Both the position numbers and the translations under genes were made by a program. 64,000 bases of DNA, from contig NZ_LHVO01000030.1 of assembly GCF_001269925.1 (NCBI RefSeq), positions 1 to 64,000 on the forward strand, given 5' to 3'. Shown here in pieces: positions 1 through 10,586 of this stretch. The stretch's first letter is position 1, and every line of letters starts with the position of its first letter. Below the pieces are notes generated by a model. The model searched no databases, was not told the origin of the DNA, and worked only from the letters and a program-made list of their open reading frames with translations. Source of the DNA: Pseudomonas sp. MIACH (GTDB lineage: Bacteria > Pseudomonadota > Gammaproteobacteria > Pseudomonadales > Pseudomonadaceae).

Positions 1-2
1 TC

Positions 3-104
3 GACACCTATTTCGAGGACGACATAATTGACAAAAGGCACTTTATGACGGTGTTACTAAAATGTCTCAAGACTTATAAAAGCGAAGCAGCGTTCAGAAA
101 TTGA
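3..104 (+). CDS. possible C-terminus of a gene entering from the left edge
   Basis: Frame 3 is open from the window edge to a TGA at 102-104. It gives a 33-residue tail of plausible protein composition, rich in Asp/Glu near the edge and Lys/Leu afterwards, ending in EAAFRN. The stretch is clearly more AT-rich than the genes that follow, so if real it belongs to a gene of foreign composition. The family cannot be named from so little sequence. It could equally be chance open frame in AT-rich spacer. Confidence 0.35.
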   Translation, partial: DTYFEDDIIDKRHFMTVLLKCLKTYKSEAAFRN

Positions 105-170
105 AAAGATTAGCCGGTCGTTAAGGCGTTATCTAAAAACAAATCAACGCCCCCCAGATAAACCACACTC

Positions 171-198
171 CCCTGTGGCGAGCATGCTCACCACAGGG
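171..198. repeat. REP-like palindrome downstream of hemB
   Basis: A 28-bp near-perfect inverted repeat with arms CCCTGTGGCGAGCA and TGCTCACCACAGGG, one mismatch. It sits just past the hemB stop codon. The GGCGAGC...GCTC core matches the REP-type repeats seen elsewhere in this window. It would fold in RNA and may help end or stabilise the hemB transcript. Confidence 0.6.
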
Positions 199-211
199 TT
201 TGCACTGGCCC

Positions 212-1186
<975 letters not shown>

Positions 1187-1304
1187 GGCTGTCCTGAAAA
1201 AATGGCTGAAAATCTTTGGGGCGAAAGCTTATGCCCCAAGGCCCCGGCAGTACAAACGCCAAGGGGCCAACAGTGTATTGCGGGGGCCGTAATAATGTAT
1301 TGAT

Positions 1305-2147
1305 CTAGAGCTGTAGACGCCCTTCGATGCACACCGCGACGGCGCCGCCGACCCAGATTTCATCGCCCTGGCGCTCGACGCGAATACGCCCCGCACGCCC
1401 CATGGCCGTGCCCTGGCTGACCACGTAGCAATCAGGCGCGAGCCCTTCGCTGAGCAGCCATTGCGCGACGCCGGCATTCAGGCTGCCGGTGGCCGGGTCT
1501 TCCTGGGCCCCGTCGCCTGCGACAAAGGCACGCACCTCAAATTGCGCGTCCACGTCGTCGCGAGCAGGGTTGCAAGGTGCAATTACGCCGACGGCCAGTC
1601 CCAGCAGTTGCGAATAGTCCGGCTGCAAAGCCAGGACTTGATCACGCTCAGCCAGCATCACCGCAAGCCAGCCCGCACCATTGTCGACCCACTGGCTGCG
1701 CACAATGCTGTCGGGCGCCAACCCCAACCCCAGTCGTACGCGCTCCAGCAAGGGCGCATCCACGGCACCTGAGCGCAGCAACGGCGGTGCAATAAATGCC
1801 AGCTCAGCGTCTTGGCGCCGGATACGCACCAGGCCGATTTCACACTCCTGGATGATCTCCTCGCCTTTGGGCACCCCACCCGCTTGCAGCCATGCATGGC
1901 AACTGCCCAGCGTCGGGTGCCCGGCGAACGGCAACTCCCGCAAGGTGGTAAAAATTCTCACCCGGTAGTCAGCCCGAGCATCCCGCGGTGTCAGCAAAAA
2001 CGTGGTTTCACTGAGGTTTGTCCACTTGGCAAGGTCGGCCATCTGCTGGTCGCTGAGGCTATCAGCCCCCAGGACGACGGCCAGCGGATTGCCCTTGAGC
2101 GCCACGCTGCTGAATACATCCAGTTGTTTGAAATCGAAAGTCGGCAT
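1305..2147 (-). CDS. PhzF-family isomerase/epimerase-like protein
   Basis: Member of the PhzF family, whose fold resembles diaminopimelate epimerase. Members catalyse proton-shuttle isomerisations, and most have unknown substrates. The 280 residues carry the family marks: NLSETTF with the catalytic-type Glu47, GHPT at 76-79, and EDPATGS at about 216-222 near the C-terminus. No phenazine genes are nearby, so a phenazine role is unlikely. It starts 3 bases after the stop of the upstream GST gene, so the two are almost certainly co-transcribed and perhaps translationally coupled. Confidence 0.85.
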   Translation of the reverse strand: MPTFDFKQLDVFSSVALKGNPLAVVLGADSLSDQQMADLAKWTNLSETTFLLTPRDARADYRVRIFTTLRELPFAGHPTLGSCHAWLQAGGVPKGEEIIQECEIGLVRIRRQDAELAFIAPPLLRSGAVDAPLLERVRLGLGLAPDSIVRSQWVDNGAGWLAVMLAERDQVLALQPDYSQLLGLAVGVIAPCNPARDDVDAQFEVRAFVAGDGAQEDPATGSLNAGVAQWLLSEGLAPDCYVVSQGTAMGRAGRIRVERQGDEIWVGGAVAVCIEGRLQL

Positions 2148-2150
2148 GCG

Positions 2151-2849
2151 TCAGCTCGGAATACTCAGGCCACGGATCACCGCCGGCCGGGCGACAAAGC
2201 CATCCAGCGCGCGCAGTACATTAGGGAAGTCGGCAATGCCGACCAGATCGCCCGATTCATAGAAACCGATCAGGTTGCGAATCCATGGGAAGGTGGCAAT
2301 GTCTGCGATGCTGTAGTCATCCCCCATGATCCAGGTGCGACCAAGCAGGCGCTTTTCCAGCACCTCCAGCAAGCGCCGGGATTCGGCGGCGTAACGGTCA
2401 CGGGGACGTTTATCTTCGTAGGCCTTGCCGGCAAATTTGTTGAAGAACCCCAGCTGGCCAAACATAGGGCCGATGCCGCCCATCTGGAACATCAGCCATT
2501 GAATCGTTTCATAACGTGTCGCCGGATCCTCAGAGAGCAACTGGCTGGTTTTTTCTGCCAGGTAGATCAGGATCGCGCCCGACTCGAACAAGGCCAGCGG
2601 CTGGCCGGCCGGGCCGTCGGGGTCGATGATCGCGGGGATTTTGTTGTTGGGGTTCAGGGACAGGAACTCGGGGGAAAACTGGTCCTGGGTCTCGAAACTG
2701 ACCTTGTGCGCCTCATAAGGCAGGCCCAGTTCTTCGAGCATGATCGAGACTTTTACCCCGTTGGGCGTGGGCAGCGAGTACAGTTGCAGGCGCTCAGGGT
2801 GCTGGGCGGGCCATTTACTGTTGATCGGGAAGGCGGCGATTGAGTTCAT
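2151..2849 (-). CDS. glutathione S-transferase family protein (YfcG/YghU-like)
   Basis: Cytosolic GST-fold protein of 232 residues. The N-terminal thioredoxin-like domain begins about residue 20 with YSLPTPNGVKVS, the Thr-Pro-Asn signature of the bacterial Nu class (YfcG, YghU, Ure2p-like). These typically act as disulfide-bond oxidoreductases using glutathione rather than as classic conjugating enzymes. A cis-Pro (KIPA, about residue 72) and the glutathione-binding FESGAI segment (about 88-93) are present, followed by the all-helical C-terminal domain. It is the first gene of a two-gene unit with the PhzF-like gene. Its physiological substrate is unknown. Confidence 0.88.
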   Translation of the reverse strand: MNSIAAFPINSKWPAQHPERLQLYSLPTPNGVKVSIMLEELGLPYEAHKVSFETQDQFSPEFLSLNPNNKIPAIIDPDGPAGQPLALFESGAILIYLAEKTSQLLSEDPATRYETIQWLMFQMGGIGPMFGQLGFFNKFAGKAYEDKRPRDRYAAESRRLLEVLEKRLLGRTWIMGDDYSIADIATFPWIRNLIGFYESGDLVGIADFPNVLRALDGFVARPAVIRGLSIPS

Positions 2850-3103
2850 CGAGATGATCCCTGAGGCAGAAAGCCCCCATGATAGTCATCTGAGCGGTGT
2901 CCTGCATGGGTCATCAATGCGCAACATCAGCCGGCTATTATCCCGCGTGGGCGAACCAATACGCCCGAGGGCACTCTTAAGTGCGCTTGAACGGTGAATG
3001 GAGGCACCTCGCTATACCGACACGGAACACCGCAGGACGCCCCTGGCGTCACTGGGGCCAGGCTTGTCCGCCTTAACGTGACGCACGAAGACTCGAACCT
3101 ATA

Positions 3104-3805
3104 ATGAAGATCAAGCCTCTGCGCCTTGTGCAACGCTTCAAACGCTATTCGTACACCCTGCTGCCACTGCTGCTGGTGAGTGGCGCCTTGGTCGCCGCCC
3201 TCGACGCCCGTGAAAGCCGCGCCCAGCCGGTGGACGGCGTGCAAACCCTGGTGTTCCTGCGCCACGCCGAAAAACCTGCCGGCGGCCTCGGGCAGCTCAA
3301 TTGCCAGGGGTTGAACCGTGCGATGAACCTGGCCACCCTGCTGCCGGAAAAATTCGGCAAGGCCAACTTCGTCTTCGCCGCCAACCCGACCCGCAATGTC
3401 GAGGAAGGTGAGCTGGACAACTCCTACAGCTATATTCGCCCATTGATGACCATCAGCCCCAGCGCCATCAAGTTGGGCCTGCCGGTGAACATCAAGTTCT
3501 CGGCGAATGACACCAGCGACCTGGCCGACGAACTGGTGGAAGACAAGTACCACAATGCCACCATCTACACCGCCTGGTCCCACGGCTACCTGCCGGAGCT
3601 GATCAACAAGGTCGCGAGCGAAGCCTCCGGCGAAAAACACACGATTACCGACGACTGGTCCGGCAGTGACTACGACACGCTGTACGTACTGACCCTGACC
3701 TGGCACAACGGCAAAGCCTCCCTGCTCAGCCGCAACTACAAGCAGGGCCTGAACGACGGTGAGGAAACCTGCCCGCAACCCACACAGGTGAGTGCCGAAA
3801 GCTGA
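3104..3805 (+). CDS. membrane-anchored histidine-phosphatase-like protein
   Basis: A 233-residue protein with a basic N-terminus and one hydrophobic segment (about residues 18-35: signal anchor or uncleaved signal). Then comes TLVFLRHAEKPAGG, the RH motif of the histidine phosphatase (phosphoglycerate mutase-like) superfamily, whose His would be phosphorylated. A later WSHGYLPEL segment may supply the second catalytic His. The orientation suggests the domain lies in the periplasm. The substrate is unknown. It precedes the permease gene by 45 bases on the same strand, so the two could be co-transcribed. Confidence 0.7.
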   Translation: MKIKPLRLVQRFKRYSYTLLPLLLVSGALVAALDARESRAQPVDGVQTLVFLRHAEKPAGGLGQLNCQGLNRAMNLATLLPEKFGKANFVFAANPTRNVEEGELDNSYSYIRPLMTISPSAIKLGLPVNIKFSANDTSDLADELVEDKYHNATIYTAWSHGYLPELINKVASEASGEKHTITDDWSGSDYDTLYVLTLTWHNGKASLLSRNYKQGLNDGEETCPQPTQVSAES

Positions 3806-3850
3806 GGGCGTATGATGCTGCGCTATTGACTCATCTGCGGACTCGCCCTC

Positions 3851-4906
3851 ATGCCCAACCTCGCCTCCACCCAGCCCAACCGGGGCTGGTCGTTCTGGTG
3901 GAAACCAGCACTCTTCCTATTGGTGGCCTGCGTCGGCCTCTACTACGTGAAGTGGTCGCCCTACTACCTCAAGGCGTTTGTTGCGGCTGACAACCACAGC
4001 ATCGGCGCCTCGATCCTCAACGATCAACAAAGCTCACCGCTGGCAGCGGCACTGGCCTACGCCCAGGTGTATTTCCTGGCGATCTGGAAGGCTGCCGTAC
4101 TGGCGGTGATTCTCGGCTCGCTGCTGCAAGTGCTGATCCCCCGCGACTGGTTGCTGCGCCTGTTTGGCCGTGCCGGCCTGGGCTCGACCTTGCGCGGCGG
4201 GCTGCTCGCCTTGCCTGGGATGATGTGCAGTTGCTGCGCGGCCCCCGTCGCGGCGGGCATGCGTCGCCAGCAGGTATCGGTGGGCGCGGCGCTGGCCTTC
4301 TGGATTGCCAACCCGGTGCTGAACCCGGCGACGCTGGTGTTCATGGGCTTTGTACTCGGCTGGGGCTTTACCGCGTTGAGGCTGGTGGCGGGCATTGTGC
4401 TGGTGGTGGGTGTGTCACTGGTGGCGCAGCGCATCGCGCGGCCTGACCAGGTGCCGGAAGTCGCGCTGGACGCGGTGACCGAGGCCAGCCAGGTCGAAGC
4501 GCAACCGTTCCTCAGTCGGTGGCTGCGGACCCTGTGGCAGCTGTTCTGGAGCACCATACCGATCTATATCCTGGCGGTACTGGTACTCGGCGCCGCGCGG
4601 GTCTGGCTGTTCCCCCATGTGGACGGCGCCATGGCCAACAGCCTGGTATGGCTGGTGCCCCTGGCGATTGTCGGCACGCTGTTTGTGATTCCTACAGCGG
4701 CGGAGATCCCTATCGTACAAACCATGATGGCCCTGGGCATGGGCACCGGCCCGGCCGTGGCCTTGCTGATGACCCTGCCCAGCGTGAGCCTGCCGTCGCT
4801 GTTGATGCTGCGTAAGGACTTCGATGCGCGGGTCCTGGTGACGGTGGCCGGGCTGACCATGCTGGTGGGCGTGGTGTGCGGGTTGATCGGCGCGCTTATC
4901 CTCTAA
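3851..4906 (+). CDS. permease, YraQ/DUF318 (ArsP-like) family
   Basis: A polytopic inner-membrane protein of 351 residues with about eight to ten hydrophobic segments. It has the family hallmarks: the cysteine motif [10 protein letters not shown] and the [11 protein letters not shown] helix in the first half, and a repeated [13 protein letters not shown] segment in the second, as in two-repeat permeases. Relatives include ArsP, which exports organoarsenicals, and YraQ, whose substrate is unknown. The CSCC thiols suggest a thiophilic metal or metalloid substrate, but that is inference. Its last 11 bases overlap convergently with the end of selU. Confidence 0.8.
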   Translation: MPNLASTQPNRGWSFWWKPALFLLVACVGLYYVKWSPYYLKAFVAADNHSIGASILNDQQSSPLAAALAYAQVYFLAIWKAAVLAVILGSLLQVLIPRDWLLRLFGRAGLGSTLRGGLLALPGMMCSCCAAPVAAGMRRQQVSVGAALAFWIANPVLNPATLVFMGFVLGWGFTALRLVAGIVLVVGVSLVAQRIARPDQVPEVALDAVTEASQVEAQPFLSRWLRTLWQLFWSTIPIYILAVLVLGAARVWLFPHVDGAMANSLVWLVPLAIVGTLFVIPTAAEIPIVQTMMALGMGTGPAVALLMTLPSVSLPSLLMLRKDFDARVLVTVAGLTMLVGVVCGLIGALIL

Positions 4907-5996
4907 GGGCGCGCTCGCGCAGATAGGCCGTGACGGCGCCCTGCTCTCCCGCAAACTCGATCCGTGCGCCTTTGCTTTCACGCTGAAAGGCGTACATCGG
5001 GTCGTAATATTCGCGCAACAACCCTTCAATCCAGGCGCGATGCAGGTCCACGGCGCCGCTGCGCAACTGTTCCGCCAGGGCATCCTGCATGATCGCCTGC
5101 AACCGCTGGAAGCGCTCGCCGCCCAGGCGCTTGTGGATATTGGCCAGGCTCTGGGTCAGGCGCTCGGCAAACAACGCCTGGCCTTGTTCGCCAAACACCG
5201 AGATAAATTCTGCGCACAGGTCCACCACGTAATCACGCAGGATGCGCTCGACGCGGCCTTCGACGCTGTCTTCCAGCCACACCATCGGAAAGGCCTGCAT
5301 GCCCTTGTGCAATGGCAGCGGCAGTGCGCAGCTGCCGATCATGCGGCTTTCATCCTCGACCACAAACTGCTCGATACCGCCCGCGCGTTTTTTCAGCAGG
5401 TCCACCGCCAGGCGGTTTTCGAAGTCGATGTTGGAAGGTTGCACGGTGGCGCGCTTGCCGAAGCTGGAACCGCGATGGTTGGCATGGCCTTCCAGGTCCA
5501 GGGCGTTGCGCAACTGGCCCAGCACTTCGGTCTTGCCGGTGCCGGTCATGCCACCCAGCAGCACGAAATCACACTGGGCTGCCGCCTGATCAAGGGTCTC
5601 CAGCAGGAAGGTCCGCATGGCCTTGTAGCCACCGCCGACCCGGGGGTACTCGATTCCGGCTTCGGTTTTCAACCATTGCTGCACGATCTGCGAGCGCAGC
5701 CCGCCACGGAAGCAATACAAGAAACCGTCAGGATTGGCCTGGGCAAACCGCGCCCATTGTTCGATACGTTCAGCCTTGATCGCCCCCGACACCAGTTCAT
5801 GCCCCAGCACAATGGCGGCTTGCTGGCCCTGCTGCTTGTAGCAGGTGCCGACACGTTGACGCTCGTCATCGGTCATCAACGGCAGGTTGATCACGCCGGG
5901 GAACGCGCCCTTGGCGAATTCGACCGGCGCGCGGGTGTCCATCATCGGCCGGTCGTTGAGGAAAATGTCGCGGTAGTCGGTGATGTCAGTTGCCAT
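4896..5996 (-). CDS. selU: tRNA 2-selenouridine/geranyl-2-thiouridine synthase
   Basis: SelU (MnmH, YbbB) converts 2-thiouridine at the tRNA wobble position to 2-selenouridine through a geranylated intermediate, using selenophosphate. The 366 residues show an N-terminal rhodanese domain with the catalytic cysteine in [10 protein letters not shown] (about residue 94), then a P-loop domain with [11 protein letters not shown] (about 147-157). The ATG at 5996 shares one base with the selD stop (TGATG), which decides the start over a TTG codon 3 bases upstream. The selD-selU coupling puts donor synthesis and donor use in one transcript. Confidence 0.95.
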   Translation of the reverse strand: MATDITDYRDIFLNDRPMMDTRAPVEFAKGAFPGVINLPLMTDDERQRVGTCYKQQGQQAAIVLGHELVSGAIKAERIEQWARFAQANPDGFLYCFRGGLRSQIVQQWLKTEAGIEYPRVGGGYKAMRTFLLETLDQAAAQCDFVLLGGMTGTGKTEVLGQLRNALDLEGHANHRGSSFGKRATVQPSNIDFENRLAVDLLKKRAGGIEQFVVEDESRMIGSCALPLPLHKGMQAFPMVWLEDSVEGRVERILRDYVVDLCAEFISVFGEQGQALFAERLTQSLANIHKRLGGERFQRLQAIMQDALAEQLRSGAVDLHRAWIEGLLREYYDPMYAFQRESKGARIEFAGEQGAVTAYLRERALRG

Positions 5997-7030
5997 CAAA
6001 ACACCTCTACCGCGTGGGTCTGTCGCTCAACCAGCTCGCCGATTGGCTCAAGGTCCAGGCCCAACTCGGCGGCCACCGCGTGGAATTCGGCGTCGCCTTC
6101 CGGGGTCACGGCGATCAGCAGGCCGCCGCTGGTCTGCGGATCGCACAGTACACGCTTGTGCAATTCCTGCAGGCGCCCGAGTTTGCGCGAATAACTGTCG
6201 AAGTTGCGCAAGGTGCCACCCGGCATGCAGCCCTGGTCCAGGTAGTCTTCGATCCCCGGCAGGCGTGGGACTTTGTCGTATTCGATGCGTGCGGTCACCC
6301 CGCTGCCGTCCGCCATTTCCACCAGGTGGCCCAACAGACCGAAACCGGTGACATCCGTCATTGCCGTCACACCGGCCAACTTGCCGAAACGGCTGCCGGG
6401 CTTGTTGAGGGTGCACATCCAGTCACGGGCCAGGCCGATATCCGCCTCGCGAAGCTTGCCCTTCTTTTCCGCAGTGGTGAGGATGCCGATGCCCAACGGT
6501 TTGGTCAGGTACAGCCGGCAGCCCACGGTGGCGGTATCGTTGCGCTTCATATGGCGTTTTTGCACGATGCCGGTCACGGCCAGGCCGAAGATCGGCTCGG
6601 GGGCGTCGATGGAGTGCCCGCCCGCCAGGGGAATGCCGGCTTCGTCGCACACCGAGCGGCCGCCACGGATCACTTCGCGGGCGATCTCCGGCGCCAGCAC
6701 GTTCACCGGCCAGCCAAGAATGGCGATGGCCATCAGCGGATCGCCGCCCATGGCGTAGATGTCGCTGATGGCATTGGTGGCGGCAATACGGCCGAAGTCG
6801 AAGGGATCATCGACAATCGGCATGAAAAAGTCGGTGGTGGAGACCACGCCGCGCTCGTCGTCGATGGCGTACACCGCCGCGTCGTCCCGCGAGGCGTTGC
6901 CCACCCACAGGTTGGGGTCGAGGTTCTGTGCGCCGCTGCCGGCAAGGATCACTTCCAGCACCTGGGGCGAGATCTTGCAGCCACACCCCGCGCCATGGCT
7001 GTACTGGGTAAGGCGAATCGGCTCGTTCAT
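5996..7030 (-). CDS. selD: selenide, water dikinase (selenophosphate synthetase)
   Basis: Makes selenophosphate from selenide and ATP, the selenium donor for SelU and for selenocysteine synthesis. The 344 residues begin [19 protein letters not shown], nearly the E. coli N-terminus. The catalytic pair is Cys16 and Lys19 (Cys17 and Lys20 in E. coli), so this is the cysteine rather than selenocysteine form. The start at 7030 is chosen because GAGGT lies 7 bases upstream and because it matches the E. coli start; the frame stays open for 15 more codons upstream. The PurM-like ATP-binding core follows. Confidence 0.96.
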   Translation of the reverse strand: MNEPIRLTQYSHGAGCGCKISPQVLEVILAGSGAQNLDPNLWVGNASRDDAAVYAIDDERGVVSTTDFFMPIVDDPFDFGRIAATNAISDIYAMGGDPLMAIAILGWPVNVLAPEIAREVIRGGRSVCDEAGIPLAGGHSIDAPEPIFGLAVTGIVQKRHMKRNDTATVGCRLYLTKPLGIGILTTAEKKGKLREADIGLARDWMCTLNKPGSRFGKLAGVTAMTDVTGFGLLGHLVEMADGSGVTARIEYDKVPRLPGIEDYLDQGCMPGGTLRNFDSYSRKLGRLQELHKRVLCDPQTSGGLLIAVTPEGDAEFHAVAAELGLDLEPIGELVERQTHAVEVF

Positions 7031-7124
7031 GGTGGACCTCAAGCTATCAAGTGGGCGGATTCTAGCAGACAGCAAAAGGCCGGCTGGGCTCTTGTGAGCA
7101 CAGCCGGCCTTTGGGGTTGCAGCG

Positions 7125-7874
7125 TTACTGCCGGGCAGCGAGCAGACGCTTGTGACGGTTGCGCCGAGCGATGTTCAGGCACTCGATGGCCGCCGAGAAG
7201 GCCATGGCCGCGTACACATAGCCTTTAGGCACATGGGCGCCGAAGCCTTCGGCGATCAGCGTCATGCCGATCATGATCAGGAAGCCCAGGGCCAGCATTA
7301 CCACGGTCGGGTTGTCGTTGATGAACTTGGCCAACGGCTCGGCCGCCACCAGCATCACGATCACCGAGGTCACCACGGCGATGATCATGATCGGCAAGTG
7401 CTCGGTCATGCCCACGGCGGTAATGATGCTGTCGATGGAGAACACCAGGTCGAGCAACAGGATCTGCCCAATGGCGGCAGCAAAGCCGATCGCCACGACA
7501 TTGCCGGCGCTGGTTTTCTCTTCAGGCTCCGGGTCCATGCTGTGATGGATCTCGGTGGTGGCCTTCCAGACCAGGAACAGGCCACCGGCGATCAGGATCA
7601 TGTCCTTCCACGAGAACGCCTGGCCGAGCACTTCGAACACCGGCGTGGTCAATTGCACGATAAACGCGATGGTGCTCAACAGGCCCAGACGCAACACCAA
7701 CGCCATGCTGATACCGATGCGTCGCGCCTTGGCCCGATGTTTCTCCGGCAATTTGTTGGTGAGGATCGAGATAAAGATCAGGTTATCGATGCCCAGCACG
7801 ATTTCCATCACGATCAAGGTGGCCAGAGCGATCCAGGCGGTGGGGCTGGCGGCCAGTTGTAAAAGGTAATCCAT
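7125..7874 (-). CDS. TerC-family integral membrane protein
   Basis: A 249-residue inner-membrane protein with about seven transmembrane helices. It has the TerC/Alx/YgaP-type signature: acidic residues within helices ([12 protein letters not shown] and [16 protein letters not shown]), thought to bind or move metal ions. Related proteins have been linked to tellurite resistance and manganese efflux. The specific substrate here is not determinable. An AGGA ribosome site lies 7 bases before the ATG. The gene stands alone between selD and a small lipoprotein gene. Confidence 0.87.
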   Translation of the reverse strand: MDYLLQLAASPTAWIALATLIVMEIVLGIDNLIFISILTNKLPEKHRAKARRIGISMALVLRLGLLSTIAFIVQLTTPVFEVLGQAFSWKDMILIAGGLFLVWKATTEIHHSMDPEPEEKTSAGNVVAIGFAAAIGQILLLDLVFSIDSIITAVGMTEHLPIMIIAVVTSVIVMLVAAEPLAKFINDNPTVVMLALGFLIMIGMTLIAEGFGAHVPKGYVYAAMAFSAAIECLNIARRNRHKRLLAARQ

Positions 7875-7903
7875 AGGTCAGTCCTGACGTTGTGCTGGGG
7901 AGA

Positions 7904-8155
7904 TTAGGTTTCTTTGGTGTTCGATTCAGACTCGTTTTCTTCCTGATCGTCCTTTTTTTGTGGACTGATCAGGCCGTTTGTCGCTTCACTCAATGCCTGC
8001 TCGGCAGCCTTCTGGGTGTCATCGATGGCTTGCTTGGCCGACTCGGTGGCCTTGCCCATGACCTGTTGCGCGCTTTTTTCGACCTGATCGCAACCGCTGA
8101 TCATCACCAATGAAAGCGCAAGCAACGATGCCGCGCCCAGGGAATTGAGCTTCAT
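7904..8155 (-). CDS. small lipoprotein, hypothetical
   Basis: An 83-residue precursor with a lipoprotein signal peptide (MKLNSLGAASLLALSLVMIS) ending in the lipobox ISGC, so Cys22 would be lipidated. The mature part is alanine-, lysine- and glutamate-rich with a heptad-like pattern (VEKSAQQVMGKATESAKQAI), suggesting a short amphipathic or coiled helix. It ends in a highly acidic tail. No function is recognised. It is divergent from the LysR-type gene. Confidence 0.75.
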   Translation of the reverse strand: MKLNSLGAASLLALSLVMISGCDQVEKSAQQVMGKATESAKQAIDDTQKAAEQALSEATNGLISPQKKDDQEENESESNTKET

Positions 8156-8260
8156 GATGTCTTCCTCGTTAGAACCATTGGGTCCAAATAGTGGCCCCGC
8201 GATAGCGAGGCATTCTATGCAGGCAAACAGTTCAGGAAAATTCGTATTTTTCTCGCGTAT

Positions 8261-8279
8261 ACTTCGGTTTTTACGAAGT
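8261..8279. promoter_or_regulatory. inverted repeat upstream of the LysR-type gene (possible operator)
   Basis: Perfect 6-bp arms ACTTCG and CGAAGT separated by 7 bases, ending 10 bases before the ATG of the LysR-family gene and lying in the divergent spacer with the lipoprotein gene. LysR proteins often bind such dyads upstream of themselves. The position so close to the start would suit autorepression. Binding is inferred only. Confidence 0.35.
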
Positions 8280-8289
8280 GACGATCATC

Positions 8290-9192
8290 ATGCTCAATTA
8301 CCGACAGTTGCATTACTTCTGGGTAGTGGCCAAGACCGGCAGCATCGTGCGCGCCTGCGAGCAACTGAACCTCACGCCCCAGACCATCAGCGGGCAGATC
8401 AGCCTGCTGGAGCAAACCTACGGGATTGCGCTGTTTCAGCGGGTAGGCCGCCAGCTTGAACTCACCGAAGCCGGGCGCCAGGCCCTGCCCTATGCCGAAC
8501 AGATGTTCCAGACCGGCAATGAACTGGAGGCGATGCTGCGCGCGCAGCCCGATGAGCAACAGATCCTGTTTCGGGTCGGGGTGGCGGATGTGGTGCCCAA
8601 GTCCATCGTGTACCGGCTGATCGCGCCGACGATGGAGTTGAGCGAGCCCCTGCGCATTACCTGTCGCGAAGACAAACTGGAGCGTTTATTGGCCGACCTG
8701 GCGATTCAGCGCCTGGACCTGGTGATCTCCGACAGCCCCATGCCCTCGCACCTGGACATCAAGGGCTACAGCCAGAAACTGGGGGAATGTGGCATCAGTT
8801 TTTTCGCCACCCAGGCATTGGCTGACAGGTACGCCGGTGATTTCCCACAGTGCCTGCACGGCGCGCCGCTGTTGATCCCCGGCGCGGAAACCGTGGTGCG
8901 TAGCCGCCTGCAACGTTGGTTTGCCGAGCAGCAGATCCAACCGAAGATCATCGGCGAGTTCGATGACAGCGCCTTGATGCAGGCATTTGGCCAATCCGGC
9001 AGCGGGATTTTCATCGCGCCCAGCGTGATCGCCGACGAGGTGGTGCGCCAGTACGGCGTGGCGTTGATTGGCCAGACCGATGCCGTCACCGAGTCGTTCT
9101 ACGCGATCTCGGTGGAGCGCAAGGTCAAGCACCCCGGCATCGTGGCGATTACCGAAGGTGCACGGCGAGAATTGTTTACCGCCCTGCCCTGA
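8290..9192 (+). CDS. LysR-family transcriptional regulator, NhaR-like
   Basis: A 300-residue LysR-type regulator. The N-terminal winged helix-turn-helix (LNYRQLHYFWVVAKTGSIVRA, residues 2-60) closely resembles NhaR, the activator of sodium/proton antiporter genes. The C-terminal periplasmic-binding-like domain would sense an effector. The ATG at 8290 is preferred because MLNYRQLHYFW is where homologues begin; the frame stays open four codons upstream. No nhaA gene is adjacent; the neighbouring MFS gene is convergent, so its regulon is not shown by context. Confidence 0.85.
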   Translation: MLNYRQLHYFWVVAKTGSIVRACEQLNLTPQTISGQISLLEQTYGIALFQRVGRQLELTEAGRQALPYAEQMFQTGNELEAMLRAQPDEQQILFRVGVADVVPKSIVYRLIAPTMELSEPLRITCREDKLERLLADLAIQRLDLVISDSPMPSHLDIKGYSQKLGECGISFFATQALADRYAGDFPQCLHGAPLLIPGAETVVRSRLQRWFAEQQIQPKIIGEFDDSALMQAFGQSGSGIFIAPSVIADEVVRQYGVALIGQTDAVTESFYAISVERKVKHPGIVAITEGARRELFTALP

Positions 9193-9196
9193 CGGC

Positions 9197-10354
9197 TCAG
9201 GCGTTGGAAGCGACCGCTGGCTTGGCGGTCATCAGCCACAGCGCCAGCAGGATCGACACCAGGATAAACCCGGACGCGGCGAAGCCCAGGCTGCCCAGGC
9301 CGAGGGTGTCGATCACATGCCCGCCGACCATCGCCCCCAGGCCGATCCCCAGGTTGGCCCCGGCGATATTCAACGACGCCGCAAACGCCGGCGCATGGGG
9401 CGCGGCCTTCATCAACCGCACATGGCTGACCAGGAACATCGCCGCCTGGGTCACGCCCCACACCGCCATCGCCGCCGCCAGGCCGACCGTGGAGTGAATC
9501 GCCGGCACCAGCGCGACCATGCCGGCGATCATGAAACCGCAAAACACCATCGAGGCGATCAGCGGGTGACGGTCCACCGCCCGCCCGCCCAGGGAGTTGC
9601 CGATCAGCCCGACCGCGCCGAAGCCCATCAAACACCAGCCCACCAGTGTGCCGTCGAAACCCGCCAGGCGCTCAAGGATGTCCGCCAGGTAGGTGTACGC
9701 CGTGAACATGCCGCTGAACACCAGGATCGACAGCAGGATATGGCCCTGCATCAGCGGGTTGCGCAGGATCTTGAACTGCGAACGCAACGACACCTGGTCG
9801 TTCTTCGGCTGGGTCACCGGCAGGTAGATGAACAGCAGCAAGGCCTTGGCCAGCGCGACCACGGCGAGGATCGCAAACGCGGAGCGCCAGCCGAACATAT
9901 CGGAAATCAGCGTGCCCACTGGAATACCGAACACCGTGGCGCAGACGATGCCGAAGCCGATCTTCTCGATGGCGCGCCCGGCGTATTCGGGACCGACGAT
10001 ATCCACCGCCGTTTCACTGGCCAGGGCCCAGAACACCGGCAGGCCCAGGGCCGGGATCAAACGCGCCAACGCCATCACCCAGATATTCGGCGCCAATGCG
10101 GCCACGGTATTGGCCACGCCGAACAGGATCAGGATGCTGATAAACAGACGCTTGCGTGGGAAACGGGCGCAGTACGCGGTCAGAAACGGGCCAAAGGCCG
10201 CTACGGTAAACGCAAACAAAGTTACCAGCAGGCCGGCCTGGGACACGCTGACGTTGAGGTCCCGGGCGATGGACGGCAACAGGCCGACGATAACGAATTC
10301 TGTGGTCAGCACGGTAAAGCCGGCGGCCGACAGCAGCAGGATGGGAAACAGCAT
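9197..10354 (-). CDS. MFS transporter, AraJ/drug-efflux type
   Basis: Major facilitator superfamily carrier of 385 residues with 12 predicted transmembrane helices, resembling the AraJ/YdhP sugar- or drug-efflux group. The N-terminus (MLFPILLLSAAGFTVLTTEFVIVG) and the LDRxP-like loop after helix 2-3 (FTAYCARFPRKRL) fit this group. The start at 10354 opens directly on helix 1; the open frame reaches 40 codons further without membrane character. It would export a small organic solute by proton antiport. It is divergent from sstT with a 232-base spacer. Confidence 0.82.
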   Translation of the reverse strand: MLFPILLLSAAGFTVLTTEFVIVGLLPSIARDLNVSVSQAGLLVTLFAFTVAAFGPFLTAYCARFPRKRLFISILILFGVANTVAALAPNIWVMALARLIPALGLPVFWALASETAVDIVGPEYAGRAIEKIGFGIVCATVFGIPVGTLISDMFGWRSAFAILAVVALAKALLLFIYLPVTQPKNDQVSLRSQFKILRNPLMQGHILLSILVFSGMFTAYTYLADILERLAGFDGTLVGWCLMGFGAVGLIGNSLGGRAVDRHPLIASMVFCGFMIAGMVALVPAIHSTVGLAAAMAVWGVTQAAMFLVSHVRLMKAAPHAPAFAASLNIAGANLGIGLGAMVGGHVIDTLGLGSLGFAASGFILVSILLALWLMTAKPAVASNA

Positions 10355-10586
10355 GAAAACTCCAGAAACGACGACATCAACGACAGCCCGAAGGGCCCGC
10401 TGACGGATAGGAAAGGTGAGAGGGATGAATCTTAACAGAGTATGTCCGGATTTTGCGAAGCCCCGGTGACCCAATGCCGCAGCGGCCGGGACGGGCCCAG
10501 CAGCATGCTAGACTTCGCGACCTGCTTCCTACAGCCCTTTCCGCCTGCATTGCTGCGCCCTTAAAAAAACTAGAGACATCCTTTAT

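Noticed and set aside
1305..2147. Phenazine biosynthesis gene
   Set aside because: Belongs to the PhzF family only; no other phz genes are nearby and it is coupled to a GST.
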